This document shows, one piece after another, positions 15,372 through 24,380 of a stretch of DNA of 64,000 nucleotides. Numbering within the stretch: the stretch's first letter is position 1; each line of letters starts with the position of its first letter. The translations under genes were made by a program, and so were the position numbers. The DNA is taken from the NCBI GenBank assembly GCA_947625815.1, contig CANQPU010000003.1, forward strand, positions 1-64,000. Reading direction: 5' to 3'. Source of the stretch: an uncultured Oscillospiraceae bacterium. GTDB lineage: Bacteria > Bacillota > Clostridia > Oscillospirales > Oscillospiraceae. Below the pieces are notes generated by a model, which was not told the origin of the DNA, searched no databases, and saw only the letters and a list, made by a program, of their open reading frames with translations.

Positions 15372-18330
15372 CATCCTCTCCGAAAAAGAATATCAGCACT
15401 ACATAATGGAACGCCTCTTGGAGGACAACGGCTACGTTATCCGTAAAGCCGCCAATTTTGACAGCCGCTTTGCGATGGATCGGGAGCTTCTGTTCCAATT
15501 CCTCTGGTCTACCCAGCCGGAGACGATGGACGCCTTGCGGAAAATCTATAAGGACAAGCTGGAGGACACCATTGCCAGTTTCATCAACGCCGAGGCGACA
15601 AAGGCACGGGGAAGCCTGCTGAACATTCTGCGGCACGGCATCGAGCTCTCCAACATGACTCTGGAGCTGATGTACACGAAGCCCGCCACCGCCTTCAACA
15701 AGGAACTGCTGGCAAAGTATGAAAAGAACTTGTTTTCGGTCATGGAGGAGGTCTGGGCCAGCGATAAAGAGCGCATCGACCTTGTGATCTTCCTCAATGG
15801 CCTTGCTGTCATGTCCTTTGAGCTCAAGTGCAACGCCGCCGGGCAGTCCTATCAGGATGCTATCTACCAGTATCGCACCCAGCGCGACCCGAAGACCCGG
15901 CTGTTCCTGTTCAAAGCTGGGTGCCTTGTGAATTTCGCAATGGATCTGGAGCAGGTCTACATGACCACGAAACTGGCGGGCAACGCCACCTTCTTCCTGC
16001 CCTTCAATATGGGCAACGGGGAGGGAGTGAGTGCCGGGGCGGGCAATCCGACCTTTGCGGACCGGTACAGCGTCTCCTATATGTGGGAGGATATTCTGAA
16101 AAAGGACACAGTTCTCGATCTCCTGGGCAAGTTTGTTTTTATCGATGCCAAGGAGGACACAGACGAGCTGACCGGCAAAATCAAGAAGTCTGAAAATATC
16201 ATTTTCCCGCGCTACCATCAGCTGGACATGATCCGCAAACTTCTGGCGGATGTTCGGGAAAACCGCACGGCGCAGAATTACCTCATCCAGCACAGCGCGG
16301 GCTCCGGCAAAACGAACTCCATCGCATGGCTTGCACACCGGCTGACATCACTCCATGATGCGGAGGACAAGATCATCTTTGACAACGTGGTCATCGTCAC
16401 GGACCGTGTGGTGGTGGACCGGCAGCTCCAAAAGGCAATTTTGGGGCTGGAACACAAGGCGGGGCTTATCCGGGTCATGGACGACAAGTGCAATTCCGCT
16501 GACCTTGCCATTGCCCTGAACGGCAACACGAAAATTATCGCCACCACGATACAGAAGTTCCCCTATATCGTGGACAGCGTAAAGGGCCTGAAAAATAAGC
16601 GGTTTGCCGTCATCATTGACGAGGCCCATTCCTCCACGGCGGGCAAGGATATGGCCGCTGTGACCCAATCCCTTGGAGCTGGGGAACAGGATCATGGCGA
16701 CGTAGAGGATATGATCACCGACGAGATCCGGCGCAACGGCAAGCAGGCCAATGTGTCCATTTTCGCGTTCACCGCTACCCCGAAGCCCACGACGATACAG
16801 CTTTTCGGACGGCTCAACACAAAGGGACAGCGCGAGGCGTTTCATGTGTATTCCATGAAGCAGGCCATCGAGGAGGGGTTTATCCTCGATGTGCTCCAGA
16901 ATTACACCACTTATCAGACGTTCTATCAGATCAACAAGGAAATTGAAGAAGACCCGCGTTGCAAGACGGCTGATGCCAAGCGGCAAATTGCCCGCTTCGT
17001 GGAGCTTCATGAGACGAACATCTCCCAACGGGTGGAGGTAATCGTAGAGCATTTCCGCACGTCCATTATGCCGGAGCTTGGCGGCATGGCAAAGGCTATG
17101 GTCATCACTGCCTCCCGTCAGGGGGCCGTCAAGTACCGTCAGGCTTTTGAGGATTATACGAAGAAAAAGGGATATACGGACATCAAGGCGCTTGTGGCCT
17201 TCTCCGGTAAGGTTACGCTGCCCGATGACGACACGGAATACACCGAGGCCGCTATGAACGGCTTTCCGGAGGACCGGCTGCCCAAGGAATTTGACAAGAA
17301 CGATTATCAGGTCCTGCTGGTGGCAAACAAGTATCAGACAGGCTTTGACCAGCCGAAGCTGTGCGCCATGTATGTGCTGAAAAAGCTGAAGGGGGTATCG
17401 GCGGTGCAGACTCTCTCGCGGCTCAACCGTATCTGTCCGCCATTTGAGAAAAAGACTTTTGTACTGGATTTTGTGAACAGCTACGAGGATATTACGGACG
17501 CCTTTGCACCCTATTACACCACCACGCTTCTGTCCAATTCCGTAACACCCACGGCGATTTATGACCTTGAAGCAAAAATCGACGCATACACGATTCTTGA
17601 CCCGGACGATATTGAAAAGGCAAATGTTCTGCTATACAAGGAGAAGATCGACGCCAAGGATAAGCAGAAGCTTACGTTCTATTTCAAACGCTCAAAGAAC
17701 ATGATAGAGGCATACGACCTTTTGAAGCAGCATGAGATCGTCGCTCTCATGCGCCACTTCATCCGCTTCTATGAGTTCCTGCTTCAGGTGTCCTGCTTTG
17801 AGGATGTGGAGCTGCACAAGAAGTACAATTTCATGACTTACCTGATGGCGTATATCAATATCAAGCATCCCGGCGGCGGGTACAATCTCGACGGGAAGAT
17901 CAAGGCGACAAACTTCGTGCAGAAAAAAGCGGACGAGCATACCAAATCCGACCTTGTGGCACAGCCAGTTGTCAAACTCCCAACCGCAGAGGCCTTCGGA
18001 CTGACCCCGGCGAAAGAGGAGCGGTTGTCTGAGATCATCGCCGAGATCAACAGCCGCATGGGAAAGAGCTACGATAACGATGTGGCCGTGAAGGCCATGC
18101 TCCAGATTCGGGACATTTTGTTGAAGTCCGAAAGGCTGAAAACCAGCGCGAAAAACAACACGGTCAAGGATTTTGAGTTTTCCTATTTCGACGACATCGA
18201 CGATGCATTGATTGAGGGCCTTTCACAGAATCAGGACTTCTTCTCCATGCTGCTCAGCAACGATGACGTTAAGAAGCAGGTGCTGGGTATTTTTACGGAG
18301 GAGATTTATAAGAGTTTGCGGGAAGCGTAA
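15364..18330 (+). CDS. hsdR: Type I restriction-modification, restriction (R) subunit
   Basis: About 988 residues. It is an ATP-dependent translocase and endonuclease. The N-terminal nuclease domain has ERIDLVIFLNGLAVMSFELK, giving the D...ExK catalytic pattern. Helicase motifs follow: I HSAGSGKTNS, II DEAHSS and III FTATPKP, then a helicase C domain and a helical C-terminal region that binds HsdM. The ATG at 15364 has GGGGGA eight bases ahead; an upstream ATG at 15343 lies inside the HEPN gene and is less well placed. Confidence 0.93.
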   Translation: MNNILSEKEYQHYIMERLLEDNGYVIRKAANFDSRFAMDRELLFQFLWSTQPETMDALRKIYKDKLEDTIASFINAEATKARGSLLNILRHGIELSNMTLELMYTKPATAFNKELLAKYEKNLFSVMEEVWASDKERIDLVIFLNGLAVMSFELKCNAAGQSYQDAIYQYRTQRDPKTRLFLFKAGCLVNFAMDLEQVYMTTKLAGNATFFLPFNMGNGEGVSAGAGNPTFADRYSVSYMWEDILKKDTVLDLLGKFVFIDAKEDTDELTGKIKKSENIIFPRYHQLDMIRKLLADVRENRTAQNYLIQHSAGSGKTNSIAWLAHRLTSLHDAEDKIIFDNVVIVTDRVVVDRQLQKAILGLEHKAGLIRVMDDKCNSADLAIALNGNTKIIATTIQKFPYIVDSVKGLKNKRFAVIIDEAHSSTAGKDMAAVTQSLGAGEQDHGDVEDMITDEIRRNGKQANVSIFAFTATPKPTTIQLFGRLNTKGQREAFHVYSMKQAIEEGFILDVLQNYTTYQTFYQINKEIEEDPRCKTADAKRQIARFVELHETNISQRVEVIVEHFRTSIMPELGGMAKAMVITASRQGAVKYRQAFEDYTKKKGYTDIKALVAFSGKVTLPDDDTEYTEAAMNGFPEDRLPKEFDKNDYQVLLVANKYQTGFDQPKLCAMYVLKKLKGVSAVQTLSRLNRICPPFEKKTFVLDFVNSYEDITDAFAPYYTTTLLSNSVTPTAIYDLEAKIDAYTILDPDDIEKANVLLYKEKIDAKDKQKLTFYFKRSKNMIEAYDLLKQHEIVALMRHFIRFYEFLLQVSCFEDVELHKKYNFMTYLMAYINIKHPGGGYNLDGKIKATNFVQKKADEHTKSDLVAQPVVKLPTAEAFGLTPAKEERLSEIIAEINSRMGKSYDNDVAVKAMLQIRDILLKSERLKTSAKNNTVKDFEFSYFDDIDDALIEGLSQNQDFFSMLLSNDDVKKQVLGIFTEEIYKSLREA

Positions 18331-18423
18331 GAACCATAATAATTGATTTAATGAAATCTTCCACATTCAAAGAAATAAAGGCGTACTATACAAAAGGCGT
18401 AATGCCGAAAGTATAACATTATT

Positions 18424-18464
18424 GGACGGAATTACTCGATTTGAGCAATTCCGTCCTTGTTTTA
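18424..18464. terminator. Terminator after hsdR
   Basis: GGACGGAATT (18424-18433) pairs with AATTCCGTCC (18447-18456), extended inward by CTC/GAG and followed by TTGTTTTA. It also overlaps the end of the minus-strand HTH gene. Confidence 0.8.
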
Positions 18465-18638
18465 TCCCCGATATCTAATAAACTCCACCACCGCCGATTT
18501 TGGGATTTTCCATCTGTTCCCGATCCTGAAGGCGGCGATTTCTTTGGTGTGGAGGAGGGTGAGGAGGCTGTTTTTGCCTATTTTTAAGAGATCCCTGCAC
18601 TCCCTGAAGGTCAGTATTTCAGGTACACGTTCGAGCAT
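18462..18638 (-). CDS. Small excisionase-type helix-turn-helix protein
   Basis: 58 residues, beginning MLERVPEILTFRECRDLL and containing the HTH_17 signature (IGKNSLLTLLHTKEIAAFRI, GNRWKIPKSAVVEFI). A perfect AGGAGG lies 8 bp ahead of the ATG at 18638. It is read divergently from the DUF932/YqaJ operon. It is likely an Xis-like or regulatory protein of the element. Confidence 0.75.
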   Translation of the reverse strand: MLERVPEILTFRECRDLLKIGKNSLLTLLHTKEIAAFRIGNRWKIPKSAVVEFIRYRG

Positions 18639-18779
18639 GATTCATACCTCCTGTATGGATTATTTTGGTTTATTTCAATGTTCCTCGGTTTATATGTTCC
18701 CGGAACTTTTCCATGCGGATAACCTGATGTTTTATATAGACATTATATCCTTATCAAACTTTTAAAGGAGGTAATGTCT

Positions 18780-18881
18780 ATGAAAATCATCTTGCGGATC
18801 ACCGGCAGGGGGACGAAAAAGTTCCTCATGTGGCTTGCGCAGAAGCTGGAGGGAGGGAAAGGCCATGCCCGCAAACGTTGA
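18780..18881 (+). CDS. Short basic peptide ORF overlapping the DUF932 gene
   Basis: 33 residues (MKIILRITGRGTKKFLMWLA then a basic tail), with a strong AGGAGGT 7 bp before the ATG at 18780. Its stop lies 17 bp inside the DUF932 gene, so it could couple translation of that gene. It is hydrophobic then basic. Not recognised. Confidence 0.45.
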   Translation: MKIILRITGRGTKKFLMWLAQKLEGGKGHARKR

Positions 18882-19800
18882 ATCCATGTTCTATGTCCGG
18901 GAGAAACCCTGGCATGGGCTGGGGACGATGGTGGAGGACGCGCCTTCCTCCATCGACGCCCTCACACTGGCTGGGCTTGACTGGAGCGTCATCCAGAAGG
19001 ACGTGCTCACCCAGGACGGCGACCCCGTCTCCGGCTTCAAGGTCAATCTCCGGGACAGCGACGGCGCGGTCTTGGGTATCGTGTCCGACAGGTACAGGGT
19101 GGTGCAAAACACGGACGCCTTCCGCTTTACTGACGACCTGCTGGGCGAGGGCGTGACGTATGAGACTGCCGGAGCGTTGCAGGGCGGCAGAAAGGTCTGG
19201 ATGCTGGCCCGGATGCCCCAGAGGTATTTCATCGCCGGGGACGAGATCGCGCCGTATCTGGTGGTGATGAACTCCCACGACGGCAGCTCCGGGATCAAGG
19301 TGGCCATGACGCCGATACGGGTGGTGTGCCAGAACACCCTCAATCTGGCTCTCGGAACGGCACGGCGTACCTGGGCGGCGAAGCACACGGAGAACGTCCT
19401 GTACCGGGTGCATGAGGCCAGGGAGACGCTGGAGCTGGCGGACACCTACATGAAGGAGCTGCGGCGCGGCATTGAGGAGCTGTCTCGAATCAGGCTGTCA
19501 GACCGCAAGGCCCTGGAGCTCATGCGGGAATTCTTTCCCGTCACGAAGGAGCTCTCCGATGTGCAGCGAAAGAACAACATCCGGCTCTTAGGGGATTTGA
19601 AGCACAGATATTGGGACGCGCCGGACCTTGCCCATGTGGAGAACAATGGGTATCGTTTTGTCAACGCCGTGAGTGACTTTGCCACTCACGCGGAGCCCAT
19701 CCGCAGGACGAAAAACTACAGCGAGAACCTGTTCCTGCGCACCGTTGAGGGCAATCCCATGATCGACAGGGCCTATAAGATGGTCCTGGCTGCGGCGTAA
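18865..19800 (+). CDS. DUF932 (phage/plasmid-like, TIGR03299) protein
   Basis: About 311 residues. It opens with the family motif REKPWHGLGT and includes SDRYRVVQNTDAF, VMNSHDGSSGIKV and TPIRVVCQNTLNLAL, all typical of DUF932 proteins of plasmids, phages and integrative elements. The function is unproven. The start at 18865 follows GGAGGGAAAGG. It leads an operon with the YqaJ-type nuclease 9 bp downstream, which points to a role in element DNA replication or recombination. Confidence 0.85.
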   Translation: MPANVESMFYVREKPWHGLGTMVEDAPSSIDALTLAGLDWSVIQKDVLTQDGDPVSGFKVNLRDSDGAVLGIVSDRYRVVQNTDAFRFTDDLLGEGVTYETAGALQGGRKVWMLARMPQRYFIAGDEIAPYLVVMNSHDGSSGIKVAMTPIRVVCQNTLNLALGTARRTWAAKHTENVLYRVHEARETLELADTYMKELRRGIEELSRIRLSDRKALELMREFFPVTKELSDVQRKNNIRLLGDLKHRYWDAPDLAHVENNGYRFVNAVSDFATHAEPIRRTKNYSENLFLRTVEGNPMIDRAYKMVLAAA

Positions 19801-19809
19801 GGAGGCAGT

Positions 19810-20754
19810 ATGTCATTCAAAATTTTAGCCTCCACAAACAATCTTCCATACGAGGATTGGCTTGAGTACCGCAAGCTCGGTATCGGCGGTTCGGACGCCT
19901 CCGTGGTCTGCGGGATCAGCCGCTACAAGTCCCCGGTGGAGCTGTGGATGGAGAAGACAAACCAGATGCAAGGCCAAGAGGCTGGTGAAGCCGCATACTG
20001 GGGGACGATTCTCGAATCCATTGTCCGAAATGAGTTCACAAAGCGCACCGGCATGGAGGTAAAGCAGCTGGGACAGATTTTGCAAAGCGTAGAGCACCCC
20101 TTCATGCTGGCGAATCTGGACGGCGTCTGCGAACACCCGGACTATGGTCCCTGCATCTTTGAGGCAAAGACGGCTTCGGCGTACAAGGCAGGCGAGTGGG
20201 ACGACGCCATTCCCGACGAATATCTCTTGCAGATCCAGCACTACATGGCCGTCACGGGGTATAAGGGGACATACATTGCCGTTCTCATCGGCGGGAACAC
20301 GTTCAAGTGGAGGTTTGTCGAGCGTGACGAGGAATTGATTTCCATGCTCATCAATCTGGAGGCTGATTTCTGGGCGCACGTTCAGAATATGACGCCCCCG
20401 CCCCTGGACGGTTCTGATGCATCAGCAAAATTTCTGGCGGAGAGATTTCCCAACAGCGTTCCTGCGTCAAAGATTGAGCTGCCGGATATGGCTGACACGC
20501 TCCTTATGCAGTACGACGAGGCTTGTGAGCAGCTTGAAGCCGTCACTGAGCGCAAGCAGGAGGCGGAGAACCGTTTGAAGGAAATGCTGGGCGACAACGA
20601 GATCGGCACAGCCAATGGCAGGATCGTCACCTGGAAAAGCATTGTGCAGGACCGTCTGGACAGCAAGACTCTGAAAGCAGAGCACCCGACAATCTACCAA
20701 AAGTACATTAACAAAATATCCTACCGCCGTTTCTCCGTGAGAGCGGCGGTATAA
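19810..20754 (+). CDS. YqaJ-type (lambda exonuclease-like) recombination nuclease
   Basis: 314 residues. Motifs of the YqaJ viral recombinase family are seen: IGGSDASVVCGISRYKSP, NLDGVCE, FEAKTAS (metal-binding E-x-K) and LLQIQHYM. The family degrades one DNA strand from ends to feed single-strand annealing. The C-terminal ~90 residues are a coiled stretch. RBS GGAGG is 4 bp before the ATG. It lies between the DUF932 gene and the Cys-motif protein, its probable partner. Confidence 0.88.
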   Translation: MSFKILASTNNLPYEDWLEYRKLGIGGSDASVVCGISRYKSPVELWMEKTNQMQGQEAGEAAYWGTILESIVRNEFTKRTGMEVKQLGQILQSVEHPFMLANLDGVCEHPDYGPCIFEAKTASAYKAGEWDDAIPDEYLLQIQHYMAVTGYKGTYIAVLIGGNTFKWRFVERDEELISMLINLEADFWAHVQNMTPPPLDGSDASAKFLAERFPNSVPASKIELPDMADTLLMQYDEACEQLEAVTERKQEAENRLKEMLGDNEIGTANGRIVTWKSIVQDRLDSKTLKAEHPTIYQKYINKISYRRFSVRAAV

Positions 20755-20768
20755 TTCTGGAGGTAAAT

Positions 20769-21527
20769 ATGGACACAACAAAGCTCAAAGACCGTTTGGA
20801 GGACAAGGCGCGGGGATTGCAGAACCCTGTTGAAAACGTTGCTCTGACACCCTCCGAATCCGGCTATCTGGCCCTCAACAACAATGCCCTGGATGTGATC
20901 CGGGCCAATCTGAAGAATCAGCCTCTCTCCTTTGACCTTTTCGACATTGTGAAGTCTCCCTCCGGCGGCTCTACGGTGTTCAGCGTTCCCGGCCTGGCCG
21001 GAGACGAGGCGGAGAAGGAGCTCACCGGGATCATCCTGGACTACACCACGCCCCGTGCCTATTGGGACACCCCTGACCCGGTGGAGGGCACGCCGCCGGT
21101 GTGTCTCAGCCAGAACAGCATCATCTCCCACGACGGCAAATCCTGCGCCCACTGCCCGTACAACGATTTCGGGTCCAAGGACGGAGAGAGCGCCGCCAAA
21201 GCATGCAAGGAATCTGTGCTGATCTTCCTGCTCAGGCCCAACAGCATCATCCCGGTGCTCGTCCGTGTTCCCGTGACAAGCAAGGGCAGGTTTCTCAAAT
21301 ATTCCACCCGGCTTTTGAGTGCCCTGACGCCCATCAGCTCCGTGGTCACAAAAATCACCCTGGAGAAGGCCACCAGCAAGGCCGGGAAACCCTACGCGCT
21401 CTTCAATTTCGAGGCGGTAAATGTTCTCAGTGCTGCCGACGCCGCCAATGCAAAGGAGTATGCCCGCCAGTTCATGGAGCTTGTAAGCTCCGCCGAAATG
21501 ATCCCGGACTTGGCCGAGGCGAGCTGA
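20769..21527 (+). CDS. Phage/plasmid-type protein with CxxC...C motif, possible ssDNA-binding partner
   Basis: 252 residues. The middle carries CLSQNSIISHDGKSCAHC, then PYNDFGS and KACKES, four cysteines in a pattern I associate with phage and plasmid proteins encoded beside YqaJ/DUF932 genes. The C-terminal region (YSTRLLSALTPISSVVTKITLE) resembles an OB-type or annealing protein only loosely. RBS GGAGGT lies just upstream. The role in recombination or ssDNA binding is inferred from position. Confidence 0.65.
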   Translation: MDTTKLKDRLEDKARGLQNPVENVALTPSESGYLALNNNALDVIRANLKNQPLSFDLFDIVKSPSGGSTVFSVPGLAGDEAEKELTGIILDYTTPRAYWDTPDPVEGTPPVCLSQNSIISHDGKSCAHCPYNDFGSKDGESAAKACKESVLIFLLRPNSIIPVLVRVPVTSKGRFLKYSTRLLSALTPISSVVTKITLEKATSKAGKPYALFNFEAVNVLSAADAANAKEYARQFMELVSSAEMIPDLAEAS

Positions 21528-21538
21528 GGGACATTGCG

Positions 21539-21799
21539 ATGGAACCTGAAGAAGAAAACCTGGACTTCCTGAATTGGCTTGCCGAAAGCCGGCAGGATCA
21601 TCTGTCCCAAACCGGCATCCTCTCCTCGGAGGAATACATGACGGAGGACCTGACTGCCTTTCTGGGCCACGAGCCAACCCCCGATGAAAAAGTTAATCTG
21701 GCGATCTTCCTGGACAAGGTAATGAAAGAGCGCCAGACCATCTACATCGAGGGTGTCCGCGACGGGATACGGATGGCGAAGGAGGTCCACGAGACGTAA
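21539..21799 (+). CDS. Small acidic protein of the recombination operon
   Basis: 86 residues starting MEPEEENLDFLNWLAESRQD, acidic throughout. It lies 11 bp after the Cys-motif gene with a GAGGGA site. It ends in a helical region (NLAIFLDKVMKERQTIYIEG). No domain is recognised. Confidence 0.65.
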   Translation: MEPEEENLDFLNWLAESRQDHLSQTGILSSEEYMTEDLTAFLGHEPTPDEKVNLAIFLDKVMKERQTIYIEGVRDGIRMAKEVHET

Positions 21800-21801
21800 A
21801 G

Positions 21802-21839
21802 AATTCCCCCACGGCGCGCAATGACGCTGTGGGGGAATT
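21802..21839. terminator. Terminator-like hairpin after the recombination operon
   Basis: AATTCCCCCA pairs with TGGGGGAATT, with inner GCG/CGC pairs. No T run follows on the plus strand, so termination is uncertain. Confidence 0.5.
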
Positions 21840-21962
21840 GATGTGGTACAAAAGAAACGAGCCTCAGTTTTGATATTCGTATTATTTTATTTTTCGCTCA
21901 ACAAACCTGTTAACTTTGATACAAAGCTGTGTCAGGTCAGATTTGATACCGGGAGGTTTCTC

Positions 21963-22646
21963 ATGGGAACGATTTATGGATATGTGCGGGTGAGCACGCC
22001 TAAACAGAATATGGAACGGCAGATCCGGAACATCCGGTCGCTTTTCCCGTCGGCTGTGATCCTTCAGGATGAGTACACAGGGACGAGGATGGAACGCCCA
22101 AGCTGGATGAGGCTGTATAAGAGGGCCGCCAAGGGAGATGTCATTGTCTTTGACAGTGTCTCCCGCATGAGCAGAAACGCCGAGGAGGGCTTTGCGATTT
22201 ACGAAGAGCTGTTTCAACGGGGCGTCTCTCTGATGTTCTTAAAGGAGCCTTATATTGACACGGAGGTCTACCGCAAGGCCATGACAAGCGGCATTCCCCT
22301 CACAGGAACGAATGTGGACTATATTCTCGCCGGGGTCAACCAATATCTTCTGGCCCTGGCAAAGGAGCAGATCCGCCTTGCCTTTGAGCAGGCGGAAAAA
22401 GAGGTCGCGGACCTCCATCAACGCACAAGGGAGGGCATAGAGACGGCGCGTCTGAATGGGAAGCAGATCGGCTTGAAGTCCGGGACAAAGCTCACCACAA
22501 AAAAGTCCGTCGAGGCAAAGAAGCTGATACGCAAGTACAGCAAGGATTTCAACGGCACTCTGGCCGACAAGGACTGTATTCGTTTGATCGGCTGCGCCAG
22601 AGGGAGCTATTATAAATATAAGCGCGAGTTAAAACAGAGCTCATGA
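21963..22646 (+). CDS. Serine recombinase (resolvase/invertase family)
   Basis: 227 residues. The catalytic domain begins YGYVRVSTPKQNMERQI with the active-site Ser, followed by DEYTGTRMERPSW, GDVIVFDSVSRMSRN and a long E helix. The short C-terminal part contains an HTH-like end (GCARGSYYKYKREL). The size is that of small resolvases or invertases, not a large serine integrase. The ATG at 21963 has GGGAGG 8 bp upstream. It may resolve element multimers or invert DNA; no obvious res or inverted sites are seen nearby. Confidence 0.9.
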   Translation: MGTIYGYVRVSTPKQNMERQIRNIRSLFPSAVILQDEYTGTRMERPSWMRLYKRAAKGDVIVFDSVSRMSRNAEEGFAIYEELFQRGVSLMFLKEPYIDTEVYRKAMTSGIPLTGTNVDYILAGVNQYLLALAKEQIRLAFEQAEKEVADLHQRTREGIETARLNGKQIGLKSGTKLTTKKSVEAKKLIRKYSKDFNGTLADKDCIRLIGCARGSYYKYKRELKQSS

Positions 22647-22651
22647 TGATG

Positions 22652-22688
22652 AAATCCCCGCAATTTTAGGTGAGAATTGCGGGGGTTT
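22652..22688. terminator. Terminator after the serine recombinase
   Basis: AAATCCCCGCAATT (22652-22665) pairs with AATTGCGGGGGTTT (22675-22688) with one wobble. It lies between convergent genes. Confidence 0.75.
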
Positions 22689-22698
22689 CACTATAAAA

Positions 22699-22887
22699 TT
22701 ACGGGGCGTCGCTTGCATTCAGCATGGTGGACGCGATAAACCGATCTATCTCAGCTCGATTGGTGAGATAGCGCCGTCCCACCTTGGCCGCTTTAATCCG
22801 TTTCCCTTTTATCAGGGAATACGCGGTGTTCCTTCCAATATTTAGTTCTCTACAAATGTCTTCGACTGACAGAAGATTACCGTTCAT
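22699..22887 (-). CDS. Excisionase-type helix-turn-helix protein
   Basis: 62 residues with a clear HTH_17 domain (LLSVEDICRELNIGRNTAY, SLIKGKRIKAAKVGRRYLT, EIDRFI). It is read away from the AT-rich candidate origin. It may control the Rep gene or excision. Confidence 0.8.
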   Translation of the reverse strand: MNGNLLSVEDICRELNIGRNTAYSLIKGKRIKAAKVGRRYLTNRAEIDRFIASTMLNASDAP

Positions 22888-23206
22888 TCTCAGGTCCCCC
22901 TCTCATATATAACAACTGTTCCATATATATATTTTATAAAGGATAGGCGGAGGATCCCCCTTTCCCCATATGTCAATTTTGTATTGATAATTTAATATAA
23001 ATATAAAATTAAAATAATAAAAACTATATATCAAATAGTATATAAATAAATGATTATTAGTTTTATATTTATATACTTGTTAGTATTAAATATATTTATT
23101 TATACACTTGTTAGTGTTAAATAAAATTATATAAATTACAAACTATAATATAAAATGAAATCTGATGATTCAATAAAGTGTTTATAGAAAGAAAAAGGAG
23201 AAACCT
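22888..23206. other. Very AT-rich region with direct repeats; candidate replication origin
   Basis: About 200 bp from 22980 are almost pure A/T. ACTTGTTAGTRTTAAAT occurs at 23075-23091 and 23106-23122, 31 bp apart (three helical turns). The flanking TATTTATATA is also repeated. The region lies directly ahead of a Rep-like gene, so an iteron-bearing origin is inferred. Promoters for both flanking genes must also lie here. Confidence 0.5.
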
Positions 23207-24361
23207 ATGAACGAATTTGTACATACCTTCTGCTTGAAGAAGCTTTTGCCAAGCGAAGAATTTGACTCCGTCCTTCTCAAGAGGGACGATTTATTTTTTT
23301 ACGTCGCAGACGAAATGAAGTGGGTGCTTAAGGGTTATGAAGGCACCGGAATACGAGCGGAATTAAAAGCTCTTGATAATGACTCGGCGCTGAGAAGGTA
23401 CGACAGCGCCCATCCCCGATATGAAATTGAAACGGTCGTGACTCCAAGCAGGCTCCTTGGGGCCCGTCCCTTTTATAGTAATCTTACTGCTGAGCCGGAG
23501 AAAATTAAAGCGGCCTGCGCAAAGCTGTGGAGCCTCACAGACAGCATCCGTGAAGCGACCGGAATTGATCTGCTGGGCAAGGCCAAGCTCTATAGGGTCG
23601 ATGTCACGAGGGACATTCTGACGCCGAGCGACTTATATTCGCACGAGATCATCAAAGCGGCAAAGCAATCACTGAACAATCGGAATTACAGGCTCTATAA
23701 CCCTGCCGTCAATCTCAACTGTGTCGTGTACTGGCGGCGTGAGGATTCGATGATGTTCAATGGCCGGAAATTCTGGGCCAAAATTTATAATAAAAAGCGG
23801 GACATGAGCTTGAACAGGGAATATGAACAGGAGCTGGAAGCGCTTGAGGATTATGGCCTGCTGCGGTTCGAGATTTCCCTGCTGCGGGATTTTTTGAGAG
23901 ATTCCTACGGTGCAAAAGGGTTTGCTGAGCGTGAAAAGCTATCTGACATCATCTGCGCCATCACAGCAGACGCGCCGTCACTGATGAAAAGGTGCTTTGT
24001 CAAGCTGTTTTACAAGGGTTCAATGGTGTCGCGGGGCGTGATGAAGCGGTATTTCGAACGCAAGCGCAAGAAGGGCCAGTGGAGCCGAACGGCCAAGAGG
24101 ATGCTCAAATTCAGCGACTGGATCACACATACGGACCCGGAGACCCTCCACAGCGAGGAGGATGCGGACCCTCTATGGGACGGATTCTTGCTCGATAGGT
24201 TTGAAACCATTGGCCTGTCCCCGGTTCACGTTGACAAACGCTGCCCATATATTCCGTCCTTCTCCGATATGCTGGATGGCGCCGTTGACAAGAAGCTTTT
24301 GAGGTTTGCTGAGGATGCGACAAAGCGAAAGCGGAGCGATATAGAGTATTGGACGGTCTAA
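23207..24361 (+). CDS. Replication-initiator-like protein (possibly phage/plasmid gene II/X type)
   Basis: 384 residues. Segments KLYRVDVTRDIL, FWAKIYNKKRDM and LLRFEISLLRDFL recall the R-x-D, Y-x-K and L-R-F-E elements of phage/plasmid II/X-type and related rolling-circle initiators. I do not see a decisive His-hydrophobic-His motif. RBS AAAGGAG. The AT-rich repeat region directly upstream supports a replication role. Function is inferred from these weak similarities and position. Confidence 0.55.
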   Translation: MNEFVHTFCLKKLLPSEEFDSVLLKRDDLFFYVADEMKWVLKGYEGTGIRAELKALDNDSALRRYDSAHPRYEIETVVTPSRLLGARPFYSNLTAEPEKIKAACAKLWSLTDSIREATGIDLLGKAKLYRVDVTRDILTPSDLYSHEIIKAAKQSLNNRNYRLYNPAVNLNCVVYWRREDSMMFNGRKFWAKIYNKKRDMSLNREYEQELEALEDYGLLRFEISLLRDFLRDSYGAKGFAEREKLSDIICAITADAPSLMKRCFVKLFYKGSMVSRGVMKRYFERKRKKGQWSRTAKRMLKFSDWITHTDPETLHSEEDADPLWDGFLLDRFETIGLSPVHVDKRCPYIPSFSDMLDGAVDKKLLRFAEDATKRKRSDIEYWTV

Positions 24362-24380
24362 CATATGCTCTTCCTTACTG

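Noticed and set aside
18457..18765. 102-codon plus-strand frame after hsdR
   Set aside because: It is the antisense of a convincing 58-residue HTH gene with AGGAGG on the minus strand, and it runs over a terminator.
21963..22646. Large serine integrase
   Set aside because: The protein has only about 227 residues and lacks the recombinase and zinc-ribbon domains of large serine integrases; it is of resolvase/invertase size.
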